A DNA stretch of 64,000 nucleotides from Pseudomonas sp. B21-015 (GCF_024749285.1 NZ_CP087196.1:1798001-1862000); one strand, 5' to 3'; shown: positions 18,882 through 28,117, numbered from the stretch's first letter. Notes: generated from the sequence alone by a model not told the origin. Translations and numbers: made by a program.

Positions 18882-19847
18882 ATGGACTATTTGCTGGGGT
18901 TGTTCAATCGAGTGACAGGCAATGAGGAGATGGCGCGCCTGTTGTTTGTCGGTGCGATGAGTCTGAGTGCAGTGCTCGCGATCGTTACCGTGGTGCTACT
19001 GCTGTTGGGGCTGCAGGACCCCGTACAGCGTCGTCTGGCGCTGATCAAACGCGGTCATTCAGGGAGTACAGCCGGGCAGGACGTACCGGGTAATCTGCAA
19101 TTATTGCTGGAACGGGTCGGCCAACGCTTTGGCTCGACTGATGGGGCTCAAACGTCTGCCACCCAAACCCTGTTGACGCACGCTGGTTATCGCTCACAAT
19201 CGGCTGTTCAAATGTACTGGGCGGTGCGTTTGCTGTTGCCATTGATATTGGTAGGCCTTGCGCTATTGGTGTTGCCGATAATCCCCAAACTTTCTCTGAT
19301 TACGGGGTTGTTGCTAGTGTTAGCGGCTGCTGCTGTCGGTTGGCTGGCACCCGCGCTGTATGTTGGAAAACGCAAGCAGGCTAGACAGGGCAGACTGCGT
19401 GCGGCCTTTCCGGATGCCCTGGACCTGATGGTGGTCTGCGTGGAGTCGGGCCTGGCCTTGCCCCTTACGATCGAGCGGGTGGCTGAAGAGATGTCGGTCA
19501 GTCAGGTTGAACTGGCTGAAGAGCTGGCCCTGGTCAATGCGCAAATCCGTGCGGGTATTTCCAGTACCGAAGCGCTCAAACAACTGGCTGTGCGCACCGG
19601 TCTGGATGACGTCCAAGGGTTAGTCAGTCTATTGGCGCAGAGCATCCGCTTTGGTACCAGCGTGGCCGATACTCTGCGCATCTATGCCGATGAGTTCCGT
19701 GACCGGCGTACGCAGGCCGCCGAAGAGGCGGGGGCGAAAATTGGTACCAAACTTATATTCCCGCTGATTTTCTGTCTGTGGCCGAGCTTCTTTTTGATAG
19801 CCATAGGCCCCGCCATGATCGGAGTACTCAAGACGTTCGGGAAGTGA
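18882..19847 (+). CDS. tadC: Tad platform protein TadC
   Basis: 321 residues. The second GspF-like inner-membrane protein, partner of TadB. TM1 is LLFVGAMSLSAVLAIVTVVLLLLGL. Central TMs span LLLPLILVGLALLVLPIIPKLSLITGLLLVLAAAAVGWLAPALYV. The cytoplasmic domain has FPDALDLMVVCVESGLALPLTIERVAEE, and the final TM is KLIFPLIFCLWPSFFLIAIGPAMIGV. Start ATG 18882 follows GGAGGTG. It ends the forward Tad operon and meets the leftward DUF3613-tadD-rcpA arm. Confidence 0.92.
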   Translation: MDYLLGLFNRVTGNEEMARLLFVGAMSLSAVLAIVTVVLLLLGLQDPVQRRLALIKRGHSGSTAGQDVPGNLQLLLERVGQRFGSTDGAQTSATQTLLTHAGYRSQSAVQMYWAVRLLLPLILVGLALLVLPIIPKLSLITGLLLVLAAAAVGWLAPALYVGKRKQARQGRLRAAFPDALDLMVVCVESGLALPLTIERVAEEMSVSQVELAEELALVNAQIRAGISSTEALKQLAVRTGLDDVQGLVSLLAQSIRFGTSVADTLRIYADEFRDRRTQAAEEAGAKIGTKLIFPLIFCLWPSFFLIAIGPAMIGVLKTFGK

Positions 19848-19888
19848 GCAGGCATGATTTGCTATTGAACGGGATGGCTGTACTGCAT

Positions 19889-19965
19889 CAGTACGAGGTG
19901 GAGCAGGCGAGCGGAGGGGCATTCACTCCCATCGCCTGCTTCACCTCGTACTGATTTGTATTTTT
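19889..19965 (+). terminator. long hairpin between convergent Tad arms
   Basis: Two 22-base arms (19889-19910, CAGTACGAGGTG...; 19932-19953, ...CACCTCGTACTG) differ at one position that can form a G-U pair. The 21-base loop contains GGAG/CTCC. It is followed by TTTGTATTTTT, fitting a strong terminator for tadC. Confidence 0.75.
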
Positions 19966-19981
19966 CTGCACGCATGATTAA

Positions 19982-20001
19982 GCCTGGCTTATTAGCCAGG
20001 C
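19982..20001 (-). terminator. small hairpin downstream of the DUF3613 gene
   Basis: GCCTGGCT and AGCCAGGC form an 8-bp stem with a 4-base loop, 43 bases past the end of the leftward operon. There is no strong T-run, so termination is only a suggestion. Confidence 0.4.
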
Positions 20002-20043
20002 CACTCTGGACTACGCCAGAGGCTGATCACCCATTGACGTATC

Positions 20044-20316
20044 TTAGTTGCTGCTGCTGGTGGCGTCGCCGCCTACATCCTGATCAAAAAACTCTGGAAT
20101 CGGGTATAGGAAGCTGTTCAGCCAACGCTGCATGGCCAGGTCACGTTCGGTGGCCGAAGCGGTTTGCAGTATAGGGGAGGCAACCACACCACGAATCTGT
20201 AGCTGCATCCACTGTTCGGTGCCTTTTTGCGGCGCCGAGGAGGGACCCGGCTCAATAGCCCAGGCACTGGTGGACAGGCAAGCCATGCACACAATCAACA
20301 GCCTTTTGGTATTCAT
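20044..20316 (-). CDS. DUF3613-like secreted small protein
   Basis: 90 residues with a Sec signal peptide (MNTKRLLIVCMACLSTSAWA). The mature part contains GTEQWMQLQIRGVVASPILQTASATERDLAMQRWLNSFLYPIPEFFDQDVGG, the pattern I associate with DUF3613 proteins in Tad loci of Pseudomonas and Burkholderia. The conserved QRWLNSFLYPIPEFF stretch suggests a peripheral helix. It lies 18 bases after tadD in the same leftward operon. Function unknown; it is likely periplasmic. Confidence 0.75.
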   Translation of the reverse strand: MNTKRLLIVCMACLSTSAWAIEPGPSSAPQKGTEQWMQLQIRGVVASPILQTASATERDLAMQRWLNSFLYPIPEFFDQDVGGDATSSSN

Positions 20317-20334
20317 CTCGACTCCTCGTACGTT

Positions 20335-21051
20335 CTACTTGATCGCAGCGCCGGCTGAGGCATCGACGACTGCCTCAGTCTTGCGATTCCCCTCCGAAGC
20401 CACCGCTTTTTTGGCAGAGGCCTTGAGTTTTTCCGCGCGGTTTTGAGCCTCTGCGACTTGTTGGGGGCTCAAGCTGGCGCGGTTCGCGAGTTCGGCAGCC
20501 GCCTTCCAGTTATCCTGATAGATCAGCAGCGTCACCATATTGAGTGCCGCCAGTGAATCTGACTGCTTGAGCTCCATGGCCGTCATGAACTCGAAGCGTG
20601 CCTCAGGGATCCGTCGCTGATTGAGGTAGACCACCCCCAGGTCGTTGCGCATCCTGTCGTCGGTGGGGGCCATCTTCACTGCACGCTCAAGGTGAGTGGT
20701 AGCAGTGGCGTAATCATTTTTGGCCGCGGCCAACTGGCCCAGACCATGTTCCCCGTCAGCGGCCAGGCAGGTGCCGAGCAAGCTTTGATACAACGGCTCC
20801 GCGTCTTTACGTCCCATCAAGCGCAGTACCCGAGCCTTGCGCAGGCGAACCTGGACCAGGCTGTCGGGCAAACCTTCCAGATTCGCCAGGCTGGCATACA
20901 AACGGCCTTCGTTGACCATGTTGTCGGCCAGGTTCAAGGCCAACTCTTGATCCGAACCGGGCTTGGCACACTCAGCCGGTCGCGAAGACAGGCCATTAGT
21001 TGCACAACCTGTGAGCATTAATGTCGCTGCTATTGCAATGACTGCTTTCAT
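20335..21051 (-). CDS. tadD: Tad pilotin-like lipoprotein TadD (TPR)
   Basis: 238 residues. The lipoprotein signal MKAVIAIAATLMLTGCATN has a lipobox LTGC. The mature part is TPR repeats, visible as ALNLADNMVNEGRLYASLANLEGLPDSL, GLGQLAAAKNDYATATTHLERAVKMAP and NDLGVVYLNQRRIPEARFEFMTAMEL. TadD is thought to act as outer-membrane assembly factor for the RcpA secretin, fitting its place 120 bases downstream of rcpA. Start ATG 21051 is chosen for the lipoprotein signal and AGAGGA just upstream. The C-terminus is Lys/Ala rich. Confidence 0.88.
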   Translation of the reverse strand: MKAVIAIAATLMLTGCATNGLSSRPAECAKPGSDQELALNLADNMVNEGRLYASLANLEGLPDSLVQVRLRKARVLRLMGRKDAEPLYQSLLGTCLAADGEHGLGQLAAAKNDYATATTHLERAVKMAPTDDRMRNDLGVVYLNQRRIPEARFEFMTAMELKQSDSLAALNMVTLLIYQDNWKAAAELANRASLSPQQVAEAQNRAEKLKASAKKAVASEGNRKTEAVVDASAGAAIK

Positions 21052-21170
21052 CGAGTGTCCTCTGGCTACAACACGTTGAACGCCGGGCCAATGGCAGTAA
21101 AGCTGGCTTGGCAAGCGCTCAAGATCACCGTTACGAGTGAGGGCGAGGCAAGTCTGATTCAGGCTCTGGC

Positions 21171-22400
21171 TCATTGCGAGAGCCCGGAACGACTGTCGAA
21201 ATCGCCATTTTCGAGGAAGAACATACGGTAGAAGTTCGGGTCGTAATTACGCAGCTGCTCGCCAGGCAATGACGGTAGTTGTGCATTGGCAGCCAAGGGC
21301 TGGACCAGATGTGGGGTGACGATCATCAGCAGTTCGCGCTCTTCACGGTTGATGGAGTTATCACGGAAGAACGCGCCCAGAATCGGGATATCGCCCAGCC
21401 CCGGAAACTTGTTCACCTGGGAATTGTTGCGGGTGCTGATCAGGCCGCTGATGACGAAGCTTTCGCCGTCGGCCAGGGAGATGCTGGTGTCGGTACGGCG
21501 TATGGTCAGCGCCGGGACTATGGTGCCGGCGATGCTCACAGCGTTGGTGAAGTCCAGTTCACTGACTTCCGGCGCCACCTTCAGCGCGATACGGTTTTTC
21601 CCGACGATGGTTGGCGTCAGGGTCAGGCGGATACCGAATTCCTTGTACTCGATGGACACGTTATCGCTGCCTGAACTGGGCACCGGAATCGGTACTTCAC
21701 CGCCGGCCAGGAAGCTCGCACTCTGCCCGCTGAGCGCCACCAGGCTTGGCCGCGCCAGGGTATAGGCGAAACCGCTGCCTTCCAGCGCGTTGATCGCCAC
21801 CAGGGTATTGCCCGTCGCAAAATTGAGGTTGAACGTGCCGTTGTCCACCGGCACCGACGGCGTGACAATGCCGCCGATGGTGGGCAAGGTTCTCGGCGAG
21901 CCGAACAGGAAGTTGCCGCGAGTGCCGAAAATAGACGCTGAGGCTTCCTTGAGTTTGGTCCGGCTGACTTCAACGAAGCGGATATCGGTCTGCACCTGGC
22001 TTGGCAGCAGCGGGTCTTCGGAAGGCCCCGTCGACACGCTGGTCAGCGCCGCAGTGGCCCGGCCCTTGACGAACACCATGCTTTGGCGCGGCGTTTTCGA
22101 ACAGGCGGTCCAGACCATCAGGCTGGTGGCTCCCGGTGTCAGACCGGTGAGTATGAAGGCGTTGGTGTTGTTGCCGCTGGGTTGCACGTCGGCAATTTTC
22201 GGGTCGCCCACCGCCAGCTGCGTCACTGGAACAGGGGTGCGCAGTTCATTCTGAAGCCCCTGACCGACCTCGAACGTTGTCGGCAAACTGTCCATTTGCG
22301 AACAATTTGCCGGCGCGGCCTGAGCCGCATCCACGCTGAGGCCTATCCAGAACAGGCCATGGATAACTCGCTTGAAAGCGGGCACGGTACGATAGCTCAT
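21171..22400 (-). CDS. rcpA: Tad secretin RcpA/CpaC
   Basis: 409 residues with a Sec signal (MSYRTVPAFKRVIHGLFWIGLSVDAAQA). An N-terminal pilus-secretin domain has FEVGQGLQNELRTPVPVTQLAVGDPKIADVQPSGNNTNAFILTGLTPGATSLMVW. A BON-like bridge leads to the secretin pore: VQTDIRFVEVSRTKLKEAS, VALSGQSASFLAGGEVPIPVP, YKEFGIRLTLTPTIV, and GLISTRNNSQVNKFPGLGDIPILGAFF then ELLMIVTPHLVQP. It forms the outer-membrane channel. Start ATG 22400 is preferred over 22427 because GAGG sits nine bases ahead. It heads a leftward rcpA-tadD-DUF3613 arm, unusual because rcpC and rcpA are normally adjacent. Confidence 0.92.
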   Translation of the reverse strand: MSYRTVPAFKRVIHGLFWIGLSVDAAQAAPANCSQMDSLPTTFEVGQGLQNELRTPVPVTQLAVGDPKIADVQPSGNNTNAFILTGLTPGATSLMVWTACSKTPRQSMVFVKGRATAALTSVSTGPSEDPLLPSQVQTDIRFVEVSRTKLKEASASIFGTRGNFLFGSPRTLPTIGGIVTPSVPVDNGTFNLNFATGNTLVAINALEGSGFAYTLARPSLVALSGQSASFLAGGEVPIPVPSSGSDNVSIEYKEFGIRLTLTPTIVGKNRIALKVAPEVSELDFTNAVSIAGTIVPALTIRRTDTSISLADGESFVISGLISTRNNSQVNKFPGLGDIPILGAFFRDNSINREERELLMIVTPHLVQPLAANAQLPSLPGEQLRNYDPNFYRMFFLENGDFDSRSGLSQ

Positions 22401-23267
22401 TAAGTGCATCCTCGCTGAATAGGCCATCTTTGAGGCTAACTGAGTTGCCTCGGATCACTACACGGGGCCTGGGTCGGCCCTCTACCCCGCCAGAGCAATG
22501 GATTCATGGCCCCGGCAACATTCTTTGGTGCTACGCACAAGCGGGTCCAATACGCTGGCCTGACTGCACAGCGAGCGACCTTCGCTAAAACGGTTTTTAG
22601 TGATCCAGATGCCTGGCTTGCCGAGCAGAGCGATAGCCTCGCCTCGACGGCAATAGCAGCTAAGGACGGCATTGTCCGCCGACCTGACTCCCCTAAAAAG
22701 CAACCGGCAATCTGCGCACAGCGCCGCAAAACGCTTGTCAGGACCATAGTGAGGTAACTCCTTTTGCCAATCCGCTATCTGATCGCTGAACCTAATGTGG
22801 AAATTCAAACTGTTATGACTTCTTCTTGCTTGAAAGGTAGTTCAACCGAAGCAAAGCGCCATGCTTCAAAAAAAACTTTCAGTCAACTACGGGGTTGTTT
22901 CTGAAAAAAAACGGGGGGAGGCGACGTAAACATTGGCATGACGCCCGGACGCTGTATGAAACAGTGGGCTATGTGTAGTGCTGCAAGTAATTCTGTGCAA
23001 TTCATGCTGCATATCTCATCAACATGGCCGGTCATTGAGCGGCGTTCCTGCCTGTATGCCGGTTCGTACGTTTCCAAGGCTGCCCGTCTTGTGACACTTC
23101 GGGAGTAGCTGCAATCGATACAAATTTCCTACAGCGAAATAGTAAAAAACAGAAATGTCTGACTGCCAGGGAGCAGATTTTTTGGGATAAAGATGGGCTT
23201 GCCGATCTGCACTCTGGCAGTCGCCGGATCTGCAGAAAATCTTTCTAATCCCAAGGATATCCCTCCG
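22401..23267. other. long intergenic region rcpA / MATE
   Basis: About 870 bases. Next to rcpA lies a near-palindrome at 22432-22451 (GAGGC-T-AACT-G-AGTTGCCTC, one base out of perfect), a candidate operator. A possible Cys-rich reading frame lies at 22482-22808 (listed separately). The remainder (22810-23190) is AT-richer, with no frame or RNA structure I can support, and may hold the promoter of the MATE gene. Confidence 0.45.
22482..22808 (-). CDS. possible Cys-rich hypothetical protein
   Basis: An open frame of 108 codons reading toward rcpA, with only a TTG start at 22808 and no clear ribosome site. The translation has CADC, CYC, and a CC pair, plus many basic residues. Third-position composition is only moderately GC, unlike neighbours. 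I do not recognise it. It could be a short protein at the head of the rcpA arm, a decayed gene, or chance. Confidence 0.25.
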   Translation of the reverse strand: MNFHIRFSDQIADWQKELPHYGPDKRFAALCADCRLLFRGVRSADNAVLSCYCRRGEAIALLGKPGIWITKNRFSEGRSLCSQASVLDPLVRSTKECCRGHESIALAG

Positions 23268-24632
23268 ATGTCTCACGATTTGCCGCCACGTTCGTTCGTT
23301 CAGGAAACCCGCTCCACCGCTGTTCTGGTTCTGCCGTTGGTGATGGGGCATGTGTCGACCGGATTGATTGCCTTCGTGGATAACATCATTGCCGGCCAAC
23401 ATGGAACCGATACGCTGGCAGCGGTCACCGTCGGCACTGCGTTGTTGTGGTTGCCGATGCTGGTGCCGATTGGCACGTTGATCGCCTTGACTGCTTACGT
23501 GGCCCGTTTGCACGGGGCCGGTCAATACGAGCAGGTCGGCCCCGTATTTCGCCAGGCAATCTGGCTGGCGCTTGGACTTGGCTTGATCATGTTCGTATTC
23601 CTCAGCGTAGTACCGACGTTGCTTGGCGTTGCGGGCATTGCAGAGGAGATCATTCCGGGGGCACAGGCATTTTTGCATGCGGTCCGCTGGGGCAGCCCGG
23701 CGCTGACAGTGTTCTTTTGCATGCGTTATCTATGCGAGGGCATGCACTGGATGCGGCCTACCATGCTCTTCGGGTTTGGTGGCCTGCTGGTGCTGGCTCC
23801 GTTGGGCTATGTCTTGACCAACGGCAAGCTGGGCTTTCCCGAACTCGGTGCACAGGGGCTGGGTATCGCTTCGGCGATTATGATGTGGCTGCAGGCGCTG
23901 GTTTTTGCGCTCTATCTTTGGCGAACGCCCCGCATGGCACATTTGCAATTGTTCGCTTGCTTCGAGCTGCCGAATCGGGCCGCTATCGGCGATTTGCTGA
24001 GAGTTGGGCTGCCGATCGGAATCTCGATTCTGATGCAGGGCAGCCTGTTCATTGTCACCTCCTTGCTTATCGGGCGCCTGGGCGCGGCTTCCCTGGCTGC
24101 ACATCAGATAGCGATCAATGTGGCGCAGTTGTGTTTCATGATCCCGGTTGCCGTAGCGGAAGCAACCACCGTGCGTGTCGGTCATGCCTTGGGTCGTGGT
24201 GATCGGCATGGAGTAAGGCGAGCTGCATGGGCGGGGTATGTTCTGGTCGCATTCACTCAAACGTTGTCGACCTTGGCGCTACTGTTGGGACACGAAGCGA
24301 TAGCCGGTCTTTACAGTCGGGACCTGGCCGTGACGGCGTTGGCCTCGACACTGCTTTTGTACGCCGCCGCACTGCAATTTCCCGATGGTTTGCAGATGCT
24401 TTCGGCAGGGGCGTTACGCGGTTTGCAAGATACCCGCGTGCCCATGATGCTGGCGATATTTTCCTACTGGGGGATCGGGCTGCCGCTGGGTGTCAGTTTG
24501 GGGTTTGGCCTGGGCTGGGGGCCACAGGGTGTATGGCTGGGGTTGATCACGGCGTTGACGGTTGCCACTCTGTTGATGGGTTGGCGCTTTATTCACAGGA
24601 GCAAGACCAACCTGGATCAAGGCGTTCCTTGA
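23268..24632 (+). CDS. MATE-family multidrug/metabolite exporter
   Basis: 454 residues with 12 predicted membrane helices in two MatE halves. Typical features are VLPLVMGHVSTGLIAFVDNIIAGQHGTDTLAAVTVGTALLWLP in the first half and LRVGLPIGISILMQGSLFIVTSLLIGRLGAASLAAHQIAINVAQLCFMIPVAVAEATTVRVGHALGRG in the second. It exports drugs or metabolites using a Na+ or H+ gradient. Start MSHDLPPRS at 23268 has AAGGAT upstream; the longer in-frame start at 23193 is unlikely. It is alone in its unit, convergent with the hydro-lyase gene. Substrate unknown. Confidence 0.9.
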   Translation: MSHDLPPRSFVQETRSTAVLVLPLVMGHVSTGLIAFVDNIIAGQHGTDTLAAVTVGTALLWLPMLVPIGTLIALTAYVARLHGAGQYEQVGPVFRQAIWLALGLGLIMFVFLSVVPTLLGVAGIAEEIIPGAQAFLHAVRWGSPALTVFFCMRYLCEGMHWMRPTMLFGFGGLLVLAPLGYVLTNGKLGFPELGAQGLGIASAIMMWLQALVFALYLWRTPRMAHLQLFACFELPNRAAIGDLLRVGLPIGISILMQGSLFIVTSLLIGRLGAASLAAHQIAINVAQLCFMIPVAVAEATTVRVGHALGRGDRHGVRRAAWAGYVLVAFTQTLSTLALLLGHEAIAGLYSRDLAVTALASTLLLYAAALQFPDGLQMLSAGALRGLQDTRVPMMLAIFSYWGIGLPLGVSLGFGLGWGPQGVWLGLITALTVATLLMGWRFIHRSKTNLDQGVP

Positions 24633-24707
24633 AAGGAGACGCGTGCAAAGGTCGAAGCTGTAGTTGAACGGGACGCGGTTGGCCGCTCAACTTGAGCCTG
24701 CGCGCAT

Positions 24708-25511
24708 TTACAAAGCGCTATTCCACAAATCCGTTACCAGCATGCAGCCCGGAGCATGAGTGATGCACAAGGGCGGGCGCGAGGCTTGTACTACCGATTG
24801 AGGCGTCACGCCACAGGCCCAGAACACCGGAATTTCGTCGGCTTCGACTGGCACGGCATCACCGTAATCCGGTGCGTCCAGCGAGTGGATGCCGATCAGC
24901 GATGGGTCACCGATGTGCACGGGGGCGCCGTGGACGTTGGGCATGCGTGCGGTGATCTGAATCGCCTGAATCGCGGCGGCGGCTTTCATCGGCCGCATGC
25001 TCACCACCAGTTTGCCGCTCAGGCGAGCGGTAGGGCGGGTGTCTATGTTCGTCTGGTACATGGCGACATTGCGCCCCAGATCGATGTGCTTGAGGGCAAT
25101 GCCGGCGTCCAGCAGGGGTTGTTCGAAGGAAAACGAGCAGCCGATGGCGAAGGCCACCAGGTCGTCCTGCCAAAGATGCTCGATATCCAGCGGTTCTTCG
25201 CTCAGTTCCCCATGGCGATAGACTCTGTATCGGGGCACATCATGGCGAATATCGATGGCGGTGCCGAGGTTGCGAAAAAACGGATCCCCAGGCTCGGTAA
25301 CGTCGAGCAACGGGCAGGCCTGCCGATTGAGGGTGCAATACCGGAGGAACTCATTCGCCCAATCGTTGGGCAGAATCACGATGTTGGCTTGCACCCGGCC
25401 CTGGGCCAGGCCGCTGGTGTGGCCCTGATAGTGTCCGGCGGCGATGTGTTGGCGCAGGGCCTGAGGGGCGCGCTGCTGTAATTGTTCAAAGGACAGGGCT
25501 GACTGATTCAT
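24708..25511 (-). CDS. putative hydro-lyase (UPF0317/DUF1445)
   Basis: 267 residues matching the length of the UPF0317 family. Characteristic stretches are [68 protein letters not shown] and [34 protein letters not shown]. Bacterial members are annotated only as putative hydro-lyases; a mammalian relative (DGLUCY) is a D-glutamate cyclase, so a role in D-glutamate or 5-oxoproline metabolism is possible but unproven. It is 91 bases downstream of a LysR gene on the same strand, and divergent from the MFS and porin genes that may bring in its substrate. Confidence 0.82.
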   Translation of the reverse strand: MNQSALSFEQLQQRAPQALRQHIAAGHYQGHTSGLAQGRVQANIVILPNDWANEFLRYCTLNRQACPLLDVTEPGDPFFRNLGTAIDIRHDVPRYRVYRHGELSEEPLDIEHLWQDDLVAFAIGCSFSFEQPLLDAGIALKHIDLGRNVAMYQTNIDTRPTARLSGKLVVSMRPMKAAAAIQAIQITARMPNVHGAPVHIGDPSLIGIHSLDAPDYGDAVPVEADEIPVFWACGVTPQSVVQASRPPLCITHAPGCMLVTDLWNSAL

Positions 25512-25602
25512 CACGGCATCTCCACAGGTTCGTGGGTTCTTTTTAAGAAACCGAGACGCTGGCGTCCAACAAGGAATGTTGTTACCCCCGGACAACTAAA
25601 AG

Positions 25603-26550
25603 TTATTCAAGAGACCGTCGGCCGTTGAGACCGGGTGCCGGAACCATTCGAAGCGGGCCGACATCCGCCGCATATTGGGAGACCACTTGGCGGCTCATGT
25701 CGACGATGCTCTCGATCAATTCCAGACCGACTCCGGTGCGCCACGAAGCCACGACATCCAGTTGCGGCAAGCGGGTGCCCGGTTCCAGCTGAATCAGCTC
25801 GCCGCTGGCCAAGGGCTTGGCCACCAGCGCGGCCGGCAAGGCACCAATACCGAAGCCGTCACGAATCAGCCGGGTCATGGCCGACACCGAGTTGACGCAA
25901 CTGACCCGTGGCGTACTGATGCCATGGGCGTGCAGCAGGTTGAGTACGTCCTGATGCGGCCGGGAGTTTTTAACGAAGGTGATGATGCGCTCACTGGCCA
26001 TGTCGGCCAGTGAGGCATAGGGGCGGGCATAGATCGAATTGCTGGCGGCAATCCAGTGCATGGGATAGTGCGCCAGTTCGAGGTTGCGCACACTTTCGTG
26101 GCGGATCAGGTCCGTCTGGAAAACGATGTCCAGATAGCCCTTTTGCAGCTGCTCGCACAGATTGCGTGCGGCGTCGGCCGTGATCTCGATTTCCACGGCG
26201 GGGAAGGTCTGCATCAAGGTCGACATCAACGGGCTGAGCCAGGTGTGGATCACCGTATCCATCACGCCGATGCGCACCAGGCCCTGTTGCGGATTGGTGT
26301 TGTCCAGCGAGTGTTTCAACGCTCTCTGGACCTCAAGCATCTGCTCGGCGTAGTCGAGCACCTTGAGACCTTCGAGCGTCAGCGACACCCCGCGCGAATC
26401 GCGCACGAACAAACGCAGGCCCAACTCTTCTTCCAGCGAGGCAATCCGGCTGGAGATAGCGGCCTGAGTGCTGAACATCTTCTCGGCGGTGAGGCTGAAG
26501 CTTTGCAGGCGGGCGACCCAGACGAAGGTTTCGAGGAATTTGAGGTTCAT
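25603..26550 (-). CDS. LysR-family regulator
   Basis: 315 residues. N-terminal winged helix NLKFLETFVWVARLQSFSLTAEKMFSTQAAISSRIASLEEELGLRLFVRDSRGVSLT is followed by a periplasmic-binding-like effector domain (LVRIGVMDTVIHTWLSPLM ... RIITFVKNSRPHQD ... GFGIGALPAALVAKPL). The start at ATG 26550 keeps the canonical N-terminus; in-frame codons further upstream extend into the intergenic region. It is divergent from the MFS gene at 26822 and co-directional with the hydro-lyase, so it probably controls both arms from the 271-base gap. Confidence 0.9.
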   Translation of the reverse strand: MNLKFLETFVWVARLQSFSLTAEKMFSTQAAISSRIASLEEELGLRLFVRDSRGVSLTLEGLKVLDYAEQMLEVQRALKHSLDNTNPQQGLVRIGVMDTVIHTWLSPLMSTLMQTFPAVEIEITADAARNLCEQLQKGYLDIVFQTDLIRHESVRNLELAHYPMHWIAASNSIYARPYASLADMASERIITFVKNSRPHQDVLNLLHAHGISTPRVSCVNSVSAMTRLIRDGFGIGALPAALVAKPLASGELIQLEPGTRLPQLDVVASWRTGVGLELIESIVDMSRQVVSQYAADVGPLRMVPAPGLNGRRSLE

Positions 26551-26821
26551 GGCGGTTCTCGTGGCGCTCGTGGAGAGGGGGGCACGGTTTTCCACAGAAA
26601 ACCATGGTCGGCGCACTGCAATTGTTACTCCAGAGTTCGTCGCCGGGGGTATCAAATTTTCTTATGTATAACCTCGTTTTTTTCCCGTTTGACGCCGTTT
26701 GGCCTTGGCGCGAAGAATCCACTCCACGACGCAGCCACTGCGTCTGCCCCCCACGACAACGCCTTCACAAAAAAATAATGAGGCGTGTCCGTCATCTTCG
26801 CTTGCTGCCGCAGGAACCCCC

Positions 26822-28117
26822 ATGGAAAAGACCATGACTGACCACGTGCTTTCAGGTTCGGGCCGCACCGGCCCGTTCAGTTGGTACGGCCCCCTGTCGA
26901 AAAATGAAAAGCGTACCTTCTGGAGTTGCAAGATCGGCTATGCCCTGGATGGCATGGACACCCAGATGCTGAGTTTCGTCATTCCTACCCTCATCGCCAC
27001 CTGGGGCATCTCAAAGGGCGATGCCGGGATGATCGGCACCTGCACGCTGCTGGCCTCGGCGGCGGGTGGCTGGATCGCCGGAATACTGTCCGACCGCATC
27101 GGCCGGGTGCGCACCTTGCAACTGACGGTGCTGTGGTTCGCCTTCTTCACCTTCCTCTGCGGACTGGCACAGAACTACGAGCAACTGCTGGTGGCCCGGA
27201 CCTTGATGGGGTTTGGATTCGGAGGTGAATGGACAGCGGGTGCGGTGCTGATCGGCGAGGTGATTCGCTCCCAGGATCGCGGCAAGGCAGTGGGCATGGT
27301 GCAGGCCGGATGGGCGCTGGGGTGGGGGCTTACGGCATTGCTCTATGCCGGGTTATTCAGTTTTCTGCCACCGGAAGAGGCCTGGCGGGCGTTGTTCATG
27401 ATCGGGTTGGTACCAGCGCTGTTTGTATTGGTGGTTCGCCGACTGGTCAAGGAGTCGGACACCTTCGAGCAGGCCTGCATTGAGCGCAAGGCCAAGCCGG
27501 AGAAGGATTCGCGTTGGGCCTTCTTCGAAATCTTCGCGCCTCGGATGCTCAGTACCACCTTGCGCGCTTCGTTGCTGACCACGGGCGCGCTGGGTGGTTA
27601 TTACGCGATCACCACGTGGTTGCCGACTTACCTGAAAACCGAGCGCGGCCTGAGCGTGCTCGGCACTGGCGGCTATCTGGCGATGGTGATCGTCGGCTCC
27701 TACATCGGCTATGTGACCAGTGCATTGCTGACCGATGCCATCGGCCGCAAGAAGAACTTCATCCTGTTTGCCATCGGCTCCATGGCGATCGTTCTGGCCT
27801 ACACCCAACTGCCCATCGACAACACCTGGATGCTCTGGCTGGGCTTTCCGTTGGGTTTTTTCGCCTCGGGCATTTTTGCCGGTATGGGCGCTTTTCTGAC
27901 CGAGTTGTTTCCGACCCGCATGCGCGGTTCGGGTCAGGGCTTTTGCTATAACGCCGGGCGCTCCATCGCGGCGCTGTTCCCGTTGTTCATTGGATTGTTG
28001 AGCGACAGGCTGCCGATGGGTACGGGGATCGGCATCTTCGCTGCCGGTGCCTACGGCGTGGTGATTCTGGCCGCGTTAAGCCTGCCGGAAACCCGTGGTC
28101 GACAACTCGAGTCCTGA
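26822..28117 (+). CDS. MFS transporter, SHS (sialate/lactate symporter) type
   Basis: 431 residues with 12 membrane helices. N-terminal GYALDGMDTQMLSFVIPTLIATWGISKGDAGMIGT and the loop motif GILSDRIGRVRTLQLT are seen. GFGFGGEWTAGAVLIGEVI is typical of the sugar/organic-acid SHS and AAHS branches. The second half has LLTDAIGRKKNF and the end LPETRGRQLES. It likely takes up a carboxylate by proton symport. It is followed 123 bases later by an OprD porin, suggesting an outer-plus-inner membrane uptake path for one compound, regulated by the adjacent LysR. Start MEKTMTDH 26822, with AGGAA upstream. Confidence 0.88.
   Translation: MEKTMTDHVLSGSGRTGPFSWYGPLSKNEKRTFWSCKIGYALDGMDTQMLSFVIPTLIATWGISKGDAGMIGTCTLLASAAGGWIAGILSDRIGRVRTLQLTVLWFAFFTFLCGLAQNYEQLLVARTLMGFGFGGEWTAGAVLIGEVIRSQDRGKAVGMVQAGWALGWGLTALLYAGLFSFLPPEEAWRALFMIGLVPALFVLVVRRLVKESDTFEQACIERKAKPEKDSRWAFFEIFAPRMLSTTLRASLLTTGALGGYYAITTWLPTYLKTERGLSVLGTGGYLAMVIVGSYIGYVTSALLTDAIGRKKNFILFAIGSMAIVLAYTQLPIDNTWMLWLGFPLGFFASGIFAGMGAFLTELFPTRMRGSGQGFCYNAGRSIAALFPLFIGLLSDRLPMGTGIGIFAAGAYGVVILAALSLPETRGRQLES

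Noticed and set aside
22883..23077. Minus-strand frame of 64 codons upstream of the MATE gene
   Set aside because: Composition is AT-rich with no ribosome site, motif or conserved feature.
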